From assembly GCA_030636965.1 (NCBI GenBank), contig DAOVVW010000004.1:1-12732 (forward strand): a stretch of 12,732 bases of DNA, given 5' to 3'. Shown in pieces: positions 6,281-12,630 of the stretch; the stretch's first letter is position 1; each line of letters begins with the position of its first letter. The position numbers were made by a program, and so were the translations under genes. The notes beneath the pieces were generated by a model. That model was not told where the DNA came from. It made no database searches and was given only the letters and a program-made list of their open reading frames with translations. This stretch comes from Pseudomonadota bacterium (lineage in GTDB: Bacteria > BMS3Abin14).

Positions 6281-6582
6281 ACCACAGAGGTCACAGAGAG
6301 CATAGAGGAAAACCTTGGCTTGGGTTTTAATCAAACTAACTAACAACTTCATAAGATCCAATCTCAAATCTCATTATCGGAATTTCTAATATTCTAAGTA
6401 AATCCCTCCTCCTGGATGGGGGAGGTTAGGAGGGGGTGGCAGCATATCACCCTCCCCTTAAGTCCCCTCCCATCAAGGGAGGGGTGAAAATAAATAATCC
6501 AGTGTCTAATGTACTAATTTCCAATGCTCTAATGATTTAACCCAACAATTTCTTTCTCTGTGCTCTCTGTGACCTCTGTGGT
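6281..6582. repeat. Nested inverted-repeat composite filling the acyP-PPC gap
   Basis: This describes most of the 390-base gene-free stretch 6207-6596. The outer arms, 6281-6302 and 6561-6582, are a perfect 22-base inverted repeat made of 9-bp-period CACAGAG words. At the centre sits a second inverted repeat: GC-rich arms of CCTCC/GGAGG words at 6404-6438 and 6448-6486, with a 9-base loop. Between outer and inner arms are AT-rich, roughly 7-bp-spaced words such as TCTAAT and CCAAT on both sides. No ORF, promoter or RNA gene is recognisable inside it. Confidence 0.75.
6404..6486. repeat. GC-rich imperfect palindrome
   Basis: Left arm 6404-6438 (CCCTCCTCCTGG at its start, AGGAGGGGGTG at its end) pairs with right arm 6448-6486 (CACCCTCCCC at its start, GGGAGGGGTG at its end) across the 9-base loop 6439-6447. 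Pairing is long but interrupted. The purine/pyrimidine strand bias and G-runs could also allow non-B or quadruplex-like structures. It lies at the centre of the larger nested composite. Confidence 0.7.
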
Positions 6583-6596
6583 TCAAGCCCAAAGCC

Positions 6597-7064
6597 TTAC
6601 TCTGTGTCCTCTGTGACTCTGTGGTGAACACCTTTAAAGATGGGTAGTTCCAACCCATTTTCATCCGGTATGCGCTTCACGTCAAGACCCGTCACCTCCA
6701 CCAGAAGGATTTCCAGGATGAGAAATGCTTCCGAGTTACCCCTGATACACCCAACTATTGCATCAGAACCCCTACCCGCCGCCGTGTGCATGTGGATCGA
6801 AGGACCAGATCCTCCCTCGAGTATTGAACCCATACCTACGAGCTCATGGGGCATATTGATCTTTGAAAAGACCGGTTTTGGGGGAAGCTTGTTCTCCTCA
6901 GGCCCCACAACGAGATCACCACTGCCCAAAGCTCCAAACATCTGGAACCACCCGGAGGTGATCTTCTCCTTCCTGCAGAAGTCAGTCAGAGTCTCCCTTA
7001 CATCTTCACCGTGATCGAGTTTTATGTAGTAGATCCTTCCGGGTTTTCCCTGTGTGTACTGCAT
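6597..7064 (-). CDS. PPC/DUF296 domain protein
   Basis: The 155-residue protein is a stand-alone PPC (plant and prokaryote conserved, DUF296) domain; in plants this domain is fused to AT-hooks, while the bacterial role is unclear. Seen: GRIYYIKLDHGEDV near the N-terminus, WFQMFGALGSGDLVV, PHELVGMGSI and PSIHMHTAAGR. His91 and His93 of the last motif, together with His73, suggest the metal site found in bacterial members. ATG 7064 is preceded by AAAGGGG. An earlier TTG at 7091 lies in a heptad repeat and is rejected. The last ten codons and the stop come from a CACAGAG-type repeat, so the C-terminal tail HHRVTEDTE is probably repeat-derived. Confidence 0.88.
   Translation of the reverse strand: MQYTQGKPGRIYYIKLDHGEDVRETLTDFCRKEKITSGWFQMFGALGSGDLVVGPEENKLPPKPVFSKINMPHELVGMGSILEGGSGPSIHMHTAAGRGSDAIVGCIRGNSEAFLILEILLVEVTGLDVKRIPDENGLELPIFKGVHHRVTEDTE
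6600..6626. repeat. CACAGAG-type repeat overlapping the 3' end of the PPC gene
   Basis: CTCTGTG occurs three times at 8-9 bp spacing in this stretch, the same word family as the composite arms at 6281-6302 and 6561-6582. Read on the minus strand it encodes the end of the PPC protein. Confidence 0.65.
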
Positions 7065-7085
7065 TTCGGCCCCTTTCGGGAATGT

Positions 7086-7182
7086 GTTCAACGTTTAACG
7101 TTCAATGTTCAATGTTTAAAGCGGGGAGCATTTATCTACATCTTCAATGTTAACATTGAACGTTGAACCTTGAACATTAAAC
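7086..7182. repeat. Palindromic 7-bp-period repeat between trmO and the PPC gene
   Basis: Left arm heptads from 7086: GTTCAAC, GTTTAAC, GTTCAAT, GTTCAAT, GTTTAAA. A 22-base unrelated centre (7121-7142) follows, then right-arm heptads from 7143: TTCAATG, TTAACAT, TGAACGT, TGAACCT, TGAACAT. The arms are reverse complements of the same word family. This occupies almost the whole gap upstream of the PPC gene. Confidence 0.85.
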
Positions 7183-7194
7183 CGGTCTGACGCA

Positions 7195-7605
7195 CTAGTC
7201 ATCAAGCCGATGAATATGCGGTCTTATATCCAAAACTGGTGTTCCATCTATTGCATCCACTCCCTGGACGCGAAAACGCAACCCGTCCACCCCAAGGAGC
7301 TTTGCGGCATAAACAGTTAGCGGATTGGGCCGGACCGGACTTCGGGTCGCGAAAACCCCCGAGAGGGGCCTGTTCGGGTCGCGCTTCGGCCTCACCTTCA
7401 GAAGGTCCCTCCTGGCCTCGTGAAACCAGCAGATCACCTGCAGCATTTCCAGTTCCTCCATCCCCTCCACGGCATCAGCAAATTCAGGAAGTATATCAAC
7501 CACAACTTCTATGCCCTCTTCCCTGCCCTGCCTTGGAGCCCGCTCCCTTGTTTTCACTGATGAACGTATATAACCTATAGGAATCAGGTCGTAGGTTTCG
7601 GTCAT
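7195..7605 (-). CDS. trmO: TrmO (TsaA family) tRNA t6A37 N6-methyltransferase
   Basis: The 136-residue protein covers the whole TsaA/YaeB beta-barrel domain: IPIGYIRSSVKTR near the N-terminus, RQGREEGIEVVVDI, MLQVICWFHEARRDLLKVRP, GVFATRSPVRPNPLTVYAAKLL and VDAIDGTPVLDIRPHI, all family hallmarks. E. coli TrmO uses S-adenosylmethionine to convert t6A37 to m6t6A37 in a threonine tRNA, but has an extra C-terminal domain that is absent here. ATG 7605 overlaps the mtaB stop as ATGA, so translation is probably coupled. The open frame continues upstream to 7701 in the mtaB shadow, but the homology begins at the chosen start. Confidence 0.92.
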   Translation of the reverse strand: MTETYDLIPIGYIRSSVKTRERAPRQGREEGIEVVVDILPEFADAVEGMEELEMLQVICWFHEARRDLLKVRPKRDPNRPLSGVFATRSPVRPNPLTVYAAKLLGVDGLRFRVQGVDAIDGTPVLDIRPHIHRLDD

Positions 7606-8957
7606 CGGCCATGTTCTCCTGGAATGGGCTTCCCTGTATCTTTTGCACGATCGCCGGATAATATTTTCCCCGACAATATCTCTCCCACTCTTTTTTCGCA
7701 CTTCACTCTCACAAGATGCCCCGGTACAGTACCGTCCTCGTCAAGAACGACCCTAACATAGTTATCGGCAAGAGCCGGCATTCCCGAAGAGCTCACAGAA
7801 CCTGGTTCAGGGACAACTATCAGTTCCTCGCCCACCAGAGAATCCATGAAAGCAGCCAGGTTCCCCCGCCCACGTTTTCTCAATCGCGCAGCCCTTTCCT
7901 TTTTTACAGTGTGTGGAACATCGTCCTTCATGCTGGCAGCTTTTGTTCCGGGCCTGGATGAAAACGGAAATACGTGCAGAAAGGGTATCTCCATACTGGT
8001 TATGACCTCCTCGGTTTTGGCGAAATCCTCATCAGTCTCAGTCGGAAAACCGCAGATAACGTCACATCCAATGCCGATGCCCGGAACCACACTCCTGGCC
8101 CTGTTAACAGCATCGATAAAGTCCGCACATTTGTAGGGCCGGTCCATGAGCCCAAGGATCCTGTCGCTACCGCTCTGAAGGGGAATGTGGAGGTGCCTGC
8201 ATATTCTGCCGCCGGAGCCGGCAATAAGATCGAGCATAGCATCCGTTATTTCCAGAGGCTCCAGTGAGCTCAACCTGACCCTTCCGGAGATATTCTGCTT
8301 CAGAAAATCATTCAGAAGCACCTCCAGGGTCCCGGTGGGAGTGAGATCTTTTCCGAAAAGCCCCAGATGAATGCCTGTAAGCACTACTTCCTCCACTCCG
8401 TTTTCCAGATGATTTTTTATATTCTTCAAAACCTTTTCAGGCGCAAGGCTCCTGCTGGAGCCCCTGACGCTTGGAACGACACAGTAGCTGCAGGCAAAAT
8501 CACATCCATCCTGGATTTTCAGAAATCCCCTGTCCCTCCCCTCTATGGCAACAGCGGGCACATCTGGCCAATCCACCCAGTCCTCTCCGCTCAAGATGCC
8601 CAGAGTTGACACCAGCTTTCCCTTCTCCTCCATGTCCAGAACAAGGTCTATCTCAGCCATCTCGGAAAGGCTCCTGGACGCACCCTTGGACATGCATCCG
8701 GTTACAATAAGAAACGAATCAGGGTTTTCCCTCTTGATCCTGCGAATTTCCTTCCTGCACTGGGCTTCTGTGGGGCCAGTAACCATGCAGGTGTTGACGA
8801 TCACCATCCCGGCACCCTCAGGACCCGCTGAGACCATACCGCTATTGGCCAGTGCTGCGGCCATTGCTGCGGAATCGTACTGATTACTCTTACAGCCCAG
8901 GGTCACAAAAGCATAACTGTCCCGTGGGATAGCGTATTTCAAGTTCTGCCTGTTCAT
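7602..8957 (-). CDS. mtaB: MtaB, tRNA t6A37 methylthiotransferase (radical SAM)
   Basis: The 451-residue enzyme adds a methylthio group to t6A37 of tRNAs, giving ms2t6A. The N-terminal UPF0004 domain holds a [4Fe-4S] site at Cys22 (TLGCKSNQYDS), Cys57 (NTCMVT) and Cys88 (VTGCMSKG). The radical SAM motif is CDFACSYC (Cys152, Cys156, Cys159), followed by VPSVRG. A C-terminal TRAM-like part (about 385-440) is present. The LGCKxNQYDS form points to MtaB rather than MiaB (i6A) or RimO (ribosomal protein S12). The start ATG 8957 has no clear Shine-Dalgarno site. It overlaps trmO by 4 bases; both act on t6A37. Confidence 0.94.
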   Translation of the reverse strand: MNRQNLKYAIPRDSYAFVTLGCKSNQYDSAAMAAALANSGMVSAGPEGAGMVIVNTCMVTGPTEAQCRKEIRRIKRENPDSFLIVTGCMSKGASRSLSEMAEIDLVLDMEEKGKLVSTLGILSGEDWVDWPDVPAVAIEGRDRGFLKIQDGCDFACSYCVVPSVRGSSRSLAPEKVLKNIKNHLENGVEEVVLTGIHLGLFGKDLTPTGTLEVLLNDFLKQNISGRVRLSSLEPLEITDAMLDLIAGSGGRICRHLHIPLQSGSDRILGLMDRPYKCADFIDAVNRARSVVPGIGIGCDVICGFPTETDEDFAKTEEVITSMEIPFLHVFPFSSRPGTKAASMKDDVPHTVKKERAARLRKRGRGNLAAFMDSLVGEELIVVPEPGSVSSSGMPALADNYVRVVLDEDGTVPGHLVRVKCEKRVGEILSGKILSGDRAKDTGKPIPGEHGR

Positions 8958-8980
8958 GGGATTTACTTATATTGAATGGG

Positions 8981-9019
8981 GGTAAAAAGCAACAGCCTGA
9001 ACATTCGTTCAGGCTGTTG
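8981..9019 (-). terminator. Intrinsic terminator of the sigma/anti-sigma/Spy-like operon
   Basis: A perfect 13-bp stem, 8990-9002 with 9007-9019, closes a 4-base loop (core word CAGCCTGAAC). On the minus strand it is followed by CTTTTTACC. It lies downstream of the Spy-like gene and upstream of mtaB, so it should separate the two transcripts. Confidence 0.85.
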
Positions 9020-9126
9020 GTCCAAGGTCCAAAGTCCAACGTCCAACGTCGAAACTAAGACATTGGAACATATATGACCTTGTCTATGTGGTTAATCACG
9101 TTGGACATTGGTCGTTGGTCGTTGGA
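9019..9126. repeat. Palindromic 7-bp-period repeat (GTCCAA words)
   Basis: Left-arm heptads from 9019: GGTCCAA, GGTCCAA, AGTCCAA, CGTCCAA, CGTCGAA. Right-arm heptads from 9099: CGTTGGA, CATTGGT, CGTTGGT, CGTTGGA. The centre (about 9054-9098) is unrelated AT-rich sequence. It lies between the Spy-like stop and the terminator. Confidence 0.85.
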
Positions 9127-9135
9127 CAGAGTCTA

Positions 9136-9669
9136 TCATCTACCCCTAGCTCCCCCGGACGGACCACCATGCTCCATACCGCCCCTTCTGGATCTCATGA
9201 CTCTTTCCCTGATCTCCTTCTGGAACTTCACCTGAAAGAGTAGATACCGGGCCGTATCCTCGGGTGAAAGGATTTTCCTTACATCCTGCAGGTGTTCCTC
9301 TTCGCTCCTGAAAGTTCTACGGCGGTTTTTGACAAGCTCCTCAAGAGCGCTATCAATAACTTCAGGGGCCGGATTCGGTTTGTTCAATTCAGCGCTCACC
9401 ATCCTTATAATACGCCTGTTATCCGCCTCAATCTCCTGCCTCTGACGGTCCGATCGTCTCATAGCCGGGAAGAGTTTAGCAGTCTTATCTTCATCCAGAT
9501 CCAGTTCTTCTGTAAGGCGCCAGGCCCTCACGGCTTCAACCTTCTTTCTGACACGCCCGATATCCTCCTCCCCGGGAACTCTGCGGCCATCGTCAGCCAA
9601 AGCAGTCGTACCGGAGAAAACCAGGATCAAAGAGAGTATTAGAAAAACGGTTTTTCCTGTCTTCATCAT
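9136..9669 (-). CDS. Spy/CpxP-like periplasmic protein (putative envelope-stress or metal-responsive chaperone)
   Basis: The 177-residue protein has a clear signal peptide (cleavage probably after TALA, residue 25) and an almost fully alpha-helical, highly charged body. It contains LTEELDLDEDKTAKLFPAM (about 52-70), resembling the LTxxQ-type repeats of the Spy/CpxP/ZraP group, and a long amphipathic helix RRSDRQRQEIEADNRRIIRM. The tail is Gly/Arg-rich with two His and two Met (from about residue 158). I infer a periplasmic sensor or chaperone; exact family membership is less certain than the fold. It starts 14 bases after the anti-sigma stop with AAGGAAGGTGAG ahead of tandem ATG codons, and ends the operon. 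Confidence 0.75.
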   Translation of the reverse strand: MMKTGKTVFLILSLILVFSGTTALADDGRRVPGEEDIGRVRKKVEAVRAWRLTEELDLDEDKTAKLFPAMRRSDRQRQEIEADNRRIIRMVSAELNKPNPAPEVIDSALEELVKNRRRTFRSEEEHLQDVRKILSPEDTARYLLFQVKFQKEIRERVMRSRRGGMEHGGPSGGARGR

Positions 9670-9683
9670 CTCACCTTCCTTTA

Positions 9684-10289
9684 TCAGCTCCTCTGGGGAA
9701 TTGAGCCAAGTTCTTCCTCGAATAGCAATAGAGCATCCGCGTCCATATCCATATACTCGATACCCCCGAACAGAAATGCGCCGGTGATCTCCATGAGATC
9801 ATCTTCAGTCAGTTCTACTTCAAATTCCAGAGCATCGCTCACATCGGAGATTTTATAGTCGCTTTCCGTCAGGATATTCGTTTCGAAACCCATGGCTACC
9901 GATATCAGAGGTACATTGTCATCTGGCTTTTGAACCAGAACAGGTTCTGTCTTCGGAAGCAGGAACACAAGGAGGGCTGCCGCAGCAAGGGAAGCCGCAG
10001 CAAGACCGACCTTCCAGTTCAGTTCAATGGCCGGAAGCCTGAAACGTGCCCTGGAGACGGTTTTTTCCTCCCTGATGTCTCTTGTCACCTTACCGGGCAA
10101 TCCATCGAAGAACCCTGCCTTCGGCTCAGGTACTTCCAGGGCGGCAAGGCGGCTCAGAACCCTGTATTCCTCAGCACAGAAGCTGCAGGTCTCAAGGTGT
10201 TCTCTGAGTCGGCCTGCTTCTTCTCCCCTCAGATTGCCGGCAAGAAGGTCCGGCAGTTGCTGGGTAATATCAGTTCTATTACAGGTCAT
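9684..10289 (-). CDS. Membrane-anchored zinc-finger anti-sigma factor (ZAS family)
   Basis: The 201-residue protein has an N-terminal zinc-binding anti-sigma domain: Cys3 and the HxxxCxxC motif HLETCSFC (His31, Cys35, Cys38). One membrane helix (about 93-111) follows, then a roughly 90-residue acidic periplasmic domain (LTEDDLMEI, MDMDADALLLFEEEL). It probably holds the neighbouring ECF sigma factor at the membrane and releases it on a redox or envelope signal. Its ATG overlaps the sigma stop as TAATG, as expected for a pair made in fixed ratio. The periplasmic domain is not one I recognise. Confidence 0.88.
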   Translation of the reverse strand: MTCNRTDITQQLPDLLAGNLRGEEAGRLREHLETCSFCAEEYRVLSRLAALEVPEPKAGFFDGLPGKVTRDIREEKTVSRARFRLPAIELNWKVGLAAASLAAAALLVFLLPKTEPVLVQKPDDNVPLISVAMGFETNILTESDYKISDVSDALEFEVELTEDDLMEITGAFLFGGIEYMDMDADALLLFEEELGSIPQRS

Positions 10290-10828
10290 TACTCGTCACC
10301 CCTGATACTCTCTTTGAGCTTCTTTACGCCCTGATGGTAGCTTGCCTTTGCAGCGCCTACGGAACATCCCATTATCCCGGCTACCTCGTTGAAAGAATAT
10401 TCCTCATGAACCCTCAGGACCACTGCCTCACGCTGCCTTTCCGGGAGGGTTTGTACGGCCTCGGCCAACTTCTTTCTCTCCTCCTTCTGCACCATCATTG
10501 AAAATGTCTTTTCCTGGGCAGGTGGATCCAATCCGTCCAGCGTCTGATGTTTTCTTCTGCCTTCGTCTCGCACATGGTTGCGAAACGTGTTAAGGGCGAT
10601 CCTGAAAAGCCAGGTGCGAAAAAGAGAGTCACCCCTGAAGTTCCCGAGGGAGAAGTACGCTTTAACAAACGCCTTCTGAGTGATTTCGGCTGCATCATCG
10701 TGGTTTTCGCACAGCCTGTAGATGTAATTGTAAAGTTTTCTCTGATGCGCCCGAACAAGGTCCTCAAATGCCCCCTCATCACCCTTTTTGGCCCTTTTGG
10801 TGAGCTCACGCTCTTTCTCCCATTCCAT
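10289..10828 (-). CDS. ECF-type RNA polymerase sigma factor (RpoE-like)
   Basis: The 179-residue protein has sigma region 2 (about 20-87: FEDLVRAHQRKLYNYIYRLC, DAAEITQKAFVKAY, FRTWLFRIALN) and region 4 (about 120-174: LPERQREAVVLRVHEEYSFNEVA, then SVGAAKASYHQGVKKLKE), separated by a short linker with no region 3, the definition of the ECF group. It directs transcription of a stress regulon and is likely controlled by the adjacent anti-sigma factor. ATG 10828 is preceded by AGGAAG (10845-10840) at 11 bases. The ECF subgroup cannot be fixed by eye. Confidence 0.95.
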   Translation of the reverse strand: MEWEKERELTKRAKKGDEGAFEDLVRAHQRKLYNYIYRLCENHDDAAEITQKAFVKAYFSLGNFRGDSLFRTWLFRIALNTFRNHVRDEGRRKHQTLDGLDPPAQEKTFSMMVQKEERKKLAEAVQTLPERQREAVVLRVHEEYSFNEVAGIMGCSVGAAKASYHQGVKKLKESIRGDE

Positions 10829-10850
10829 AAGTTATTGTTCTTCCTGATAT

Positions 10851-10877
10851 TTAGACACCGCGTATAAAGAAAGGTTT
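10851..10877 (-). promoter_or_regulatory. Possible autoregulatory ECF promoter
   Basis: On the minus strand AAACC (10877-10873) and GTCTAA (10856-10851) are separated by 16 bases, resembling AAC / GTC-type boxes used by many ECF sigma factors. The start would lie near 10845, very close to the ribosome-binding site. The -35 part sits in the heptad repeat, so chance is possible. Confidence 0.35.
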
Positions 10878-10938
10878 AAAGTTTAAAGTTGAAAGTTGAA
10901 TGTTCAATACTAGAAACTAGAAACCAGAAACTAGAGAC
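10873..10938. repeat. 7-bp-period repeat tract between mnmA and the sigma gene
   Basis: Two different heptad families adjoin. From 10873: GGTTTAA, AGTTTAA, AGTTGAA, AGTTGAA, TGTTCAA. From 10909: ACTAGAA, ACTAGAA, ACCAGAA, ACTAGAG. Unlike the other tracts, the second half is not simply the complement of the first. Confidence 0.8.
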
Positions 10939-10943
10939 TTTTC

Positions 10944-12032
10944 CTAAACAATCCACCCACCCCCGATAACATAATCCCCGTCATACAGAACCGCCGCCTG
11001 ACCCGGTGCTACTCCGTGCTGCGGTTCATCGAAGACAACGTCTATTGCTGTATCATCTTTTACAGTTACGGTGGCCAACGCAGGATTGTGCCGGTGTCTT
11101 ATCTGTACAGCGGATGTGAACCGGGATGTGGGAGGAATTCCCTCGATCCAGTTGACACCTTCAGCCGCAAAACCGGGGGAGGCGGCCTCATCCCTGGTTC
11201 CCACGACTATAGTTTTGTTTTCAGGCTCAATTCTAACGATGTAGTAGGGTTCCTTGCCCGGTACGCCCAATCCTCGTCGCTGTCCCACCGTGTAGAAACA
11301 GACACCTTCATGGGTTCCCACATTGTTTCCGGATGTATCCAAGATGGGACCTGGCTCGATACTGCCATCTGAGGCGCTTCGTATAAAATCCCGCATCCCA
11401 CCTTCAGATATAAAACATATTTCCTGGCTGTCAGGCTTCTCGTGGACAGGGAGACCCAGTTCTGACGCCAAACCGCGCACCTCTTCCTTTTTAAGCTCTC
11501 CCAGAGGGAAGATAAGGTGCTTTAGAATCTCCTGATCTACTGGGAACAGAAAGTAGGACTGGTCCTTTGCAGGATCGTGCCCTCTTGCCAGGCGTCGCAT
11601 ACCATTCCCGGTTATACGAGCGTAGTGGCCTGTAGCAAGTAGATCCGCCCCCACGGCTCTGGCCTTTCTCATGAGATGCCTGAATTTGAGGTGTTCGTTG
11701 CACAGAATACAGGGATTCGGTGTTTTCCCCGCAAGATAAGTATCGGTAAAGGGCAACACGACCTCCTCCATGAACTGTTCCCGCAGATCCATACTGTAAT
11801 GCTTGATCCCCAGCTTTGCGCAGACGGCACGGGCATCTGCAAGATCCTGTGTACTGCAGCATCTGTTATCTGAACCCGCCACATCATCGGGCCACAGCAG
11901 CATGGTAACACCAACTACCCGGTAGCCCTGGCTCACCAGAAGCGCCGCTGCCGCCGAGGAATCAACTCCGCCGCTCATGGCGGTTATTACTAGTTTTTGT
12001 TTCTTACTCAATCTCTGCTCCAGTTTATCCAT
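10944..12032 (-). CDS. mnmA: MnmA, tRNA-specific 2-thiouridylase
   Basis: The 362-residue enzyme makes 2-thiouridine at U34 of Lys, Glu and Gln tRNAs, using ATP and sulfur delivered from a cysteine desulfurase. The N-terminal PP-loop is SGGVDSS (20-26). Catalytic cysteines align with E. coli Cys102 and Cys199: Cys111 in NPCILCNEHLKF and Cys206 in DSQEICFI. ATGHYA, KDQSYFL and VGQRRGLGVPG are further family signatures. An extra Cys108 replaces the usual Asp of NPDxxCN. Length is normal. No Shine-Dalgarno site is seen; instead a 5-bp hairpin CGGCC/GGCCG (12033-12049) abuts ATG 12032. The scaffold gene upstream ends in its own terminator. Confidence 0.97.
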   Translation of the reverse strand: MDKLEQRLSKKQKLVITAMSGGVDSSAAAALLVSQGYRVVGVTMLLWPDDVAGSDNRCCSTQDLADARAVCAKLGIKHYSMDLREQFMEEVVLPFTDTYLAGKTPNPCILCNEHLKFRHLMRKARAVGADLLATGHYARITGNGMRRLARGHDPAKDQSYFLFPVDQEILKHLIFPLGELKKEEVRGLASELGLPVHEKPDSQEICFISEGGMRDFIRSASDGSIEPGPILDTSGNNVGTHEGVCFYTVGQRRGLGVPGKEPYYIVRIEPENKTIVVGTRDEAASPGFAAEGVNWIEGIPPTSRFTSAVQIRHRHNPALATVTVKDDTAIDVVFDEPQHGVAPGQAAVLYDGDYVIGGGWIV

Positions 12033-12049
12033 CGGCCAAAGATAGGCCG
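12033..12049 (-). promoter_or_regulatory. Small hairpin directly before the mnmA start codon
   Basis: CGGCC (12033-12037) and GGCCG (12045-12049) can pair across a 7-base loop immediately next to the start codon, where a ribosome-binding site would be expected. It could lower or control translation; this is a structural observation only. Confidence 0.35.
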
Positions 12050-12065
12050 GAAGTGATTATGTACC

Positions 12066-12130
12066 CAGAATACAGAAGTCAGAATACAGAAGCCAGAATT
12101 CTGACCACTGACTCCTGAATTCTGAATTCT
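12066..12130. repeat. Regular palindromic 7-bp-period repeat (CAGAAT/CTGAAT words)
   Basis: Five heptads CAGAATA, CAGAAGT, CAGAATA, CAGAAGC, CAGAATT are followed directly, without spacer, by four heptads of the opposite strand: CTGACCA, CTGACTC, CTGAATT, CTGAATT. The switch point is the palindrome CAGAATTCTG at 12094-12103. Every unit is exactly 7 bases. It lies in the gap between the scaffold gene's terminator and mnmA. Confidence 0.88.
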
Positions 12131-12132
12131 AT

Positions 12133-12157
12133 CTTCGCCAATTCCCATATGGCGAAG
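12133..12157. other. Second hairpin beside the scaffold-gene terminator
   Basis: CTTCGCCA (12133-12140) pairs perfectly with TGGCGAAG (12150-12157) around a 9-base loop. It shares the A8/T8 run (12158-12165) with the adjoining terminator hairpin, so the two stems sit on either side of one homopolymer tract. Confidence 0.65.
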
Positions 12158-12185
12158 AAAAAAAAGACCGCCCTAAAGACGGTCT
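12158..12185 (-). terminator. Intrinsic terminator downstream of the NifU/IscU scaffold gene
   Basis: On the minus strand AGACCG (12185-12180) pairs with CGGTCT (12170-12165) around a 9-base loop and is followed by a run of eight T. It lies 40 bases after the stop codon of the scaffold gene, in the right orientation. Confidence 0.85.
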
Positions 12186-12225
12186 GCAATGATCATCTAC
12201 ATCTTGTTAGCACCGGAGCACATTA

Positions 12226-12597
12226 TTATCCACCATGTTTCTCCCTGTAATCTTTAATGGCCGAGTGAAGCGCGTCTGCTGCAAGATTCGAGCAGTGCAT
12301 CTTCAGGGGGGGCAGGCCATCGAGGGCCTCCGCAACAGCCTTGTTGGTAACCTTCTCCGCCTCAGCAATGGTCTTGCCCATGACCATCTCAGTGACCATG
12401 CTGCTGGTGGCGATGGCCGAGCCGCAGCCGAAGGTCTGGAATTTAATGTCCTCGATAACATCCTCCTTGACCTTGATGAAGATCTTCATAATGTCGCCGC
12501 ACTGTGGGTTCCCCTCTTCGCCGATGCCGTCGGCATCCTCTATTTCGCCTACATTGCGGGGGTTTCTGAAGTGCTCCATTACCTTGTCGCTATACAT
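12226..12597 (-). CDS. Iron-sulfur cluster assembly scaffold (IscU / NifU N-terminal type)
   Basis: The 123-residue protein is a complete single-domain scaffold that assembles [2Fe-2S]/[4Fe-4S] clusters from sulfur supplied by a cysteine desulfurase. The three ligand cysteines are Cys33 (GNPQCGD), Cys58 (TFGCGSAIATSS) and Cys102 (PLKMHCSNLA). Asp35 after the first Cys is conserved. YSDKVMEHFRNPRNVGE at the N-terminus is typical of this group. The NifU C-terminal domain is absent, so nifU versus iscU cannot be decided. The start follows AAAGGAG at about 10 bases. A desulfurase gene is often adjacent and may lie beyond the right edge. The products iron-sulfur clusters and relayed sulfur are needed by MtaB and MnmA nearby. 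Confidence 0.94.
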   Translation of the reverse strand: MYSDKVMEHFRNPRNVGEIEDADGIGEEGNPQCGDIMKIFIKVKEDVIEDIKFQTFGCGSAIATSSMVTEMVMGKTIAEAEKVTNKAVAEALDGLPPLKMHCSNLAADALHSAIKDYREKHGG

Positions 12598-12630
12598 CTC
12601 TTTTTAGCTCCTTTAACCTTTTCGCTATCG

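Noticed and set aside
7065..7091. TTG start of the PPC protein at 7091
   Set aside because: It is created by the heptad tract; ATG 7064 follows AAAGGGG directly.
7086..7182. CRISPR array
   Set aside because: The units are 7 bp with no spacers and turn into the opposite strand; there are no cas genes.
7606..7701. N-terminal extension of TrmO
   Set aside because: This part overlaps the end of mtaB and is Arg-rich shadow translation; the TsaA domain starts at 7605.
8000..8883. Several plus-strand open frames opposite mtaB
   Set aside because: They are shadows of a conserved radical SAM gene, without start signals or recognisable domains.
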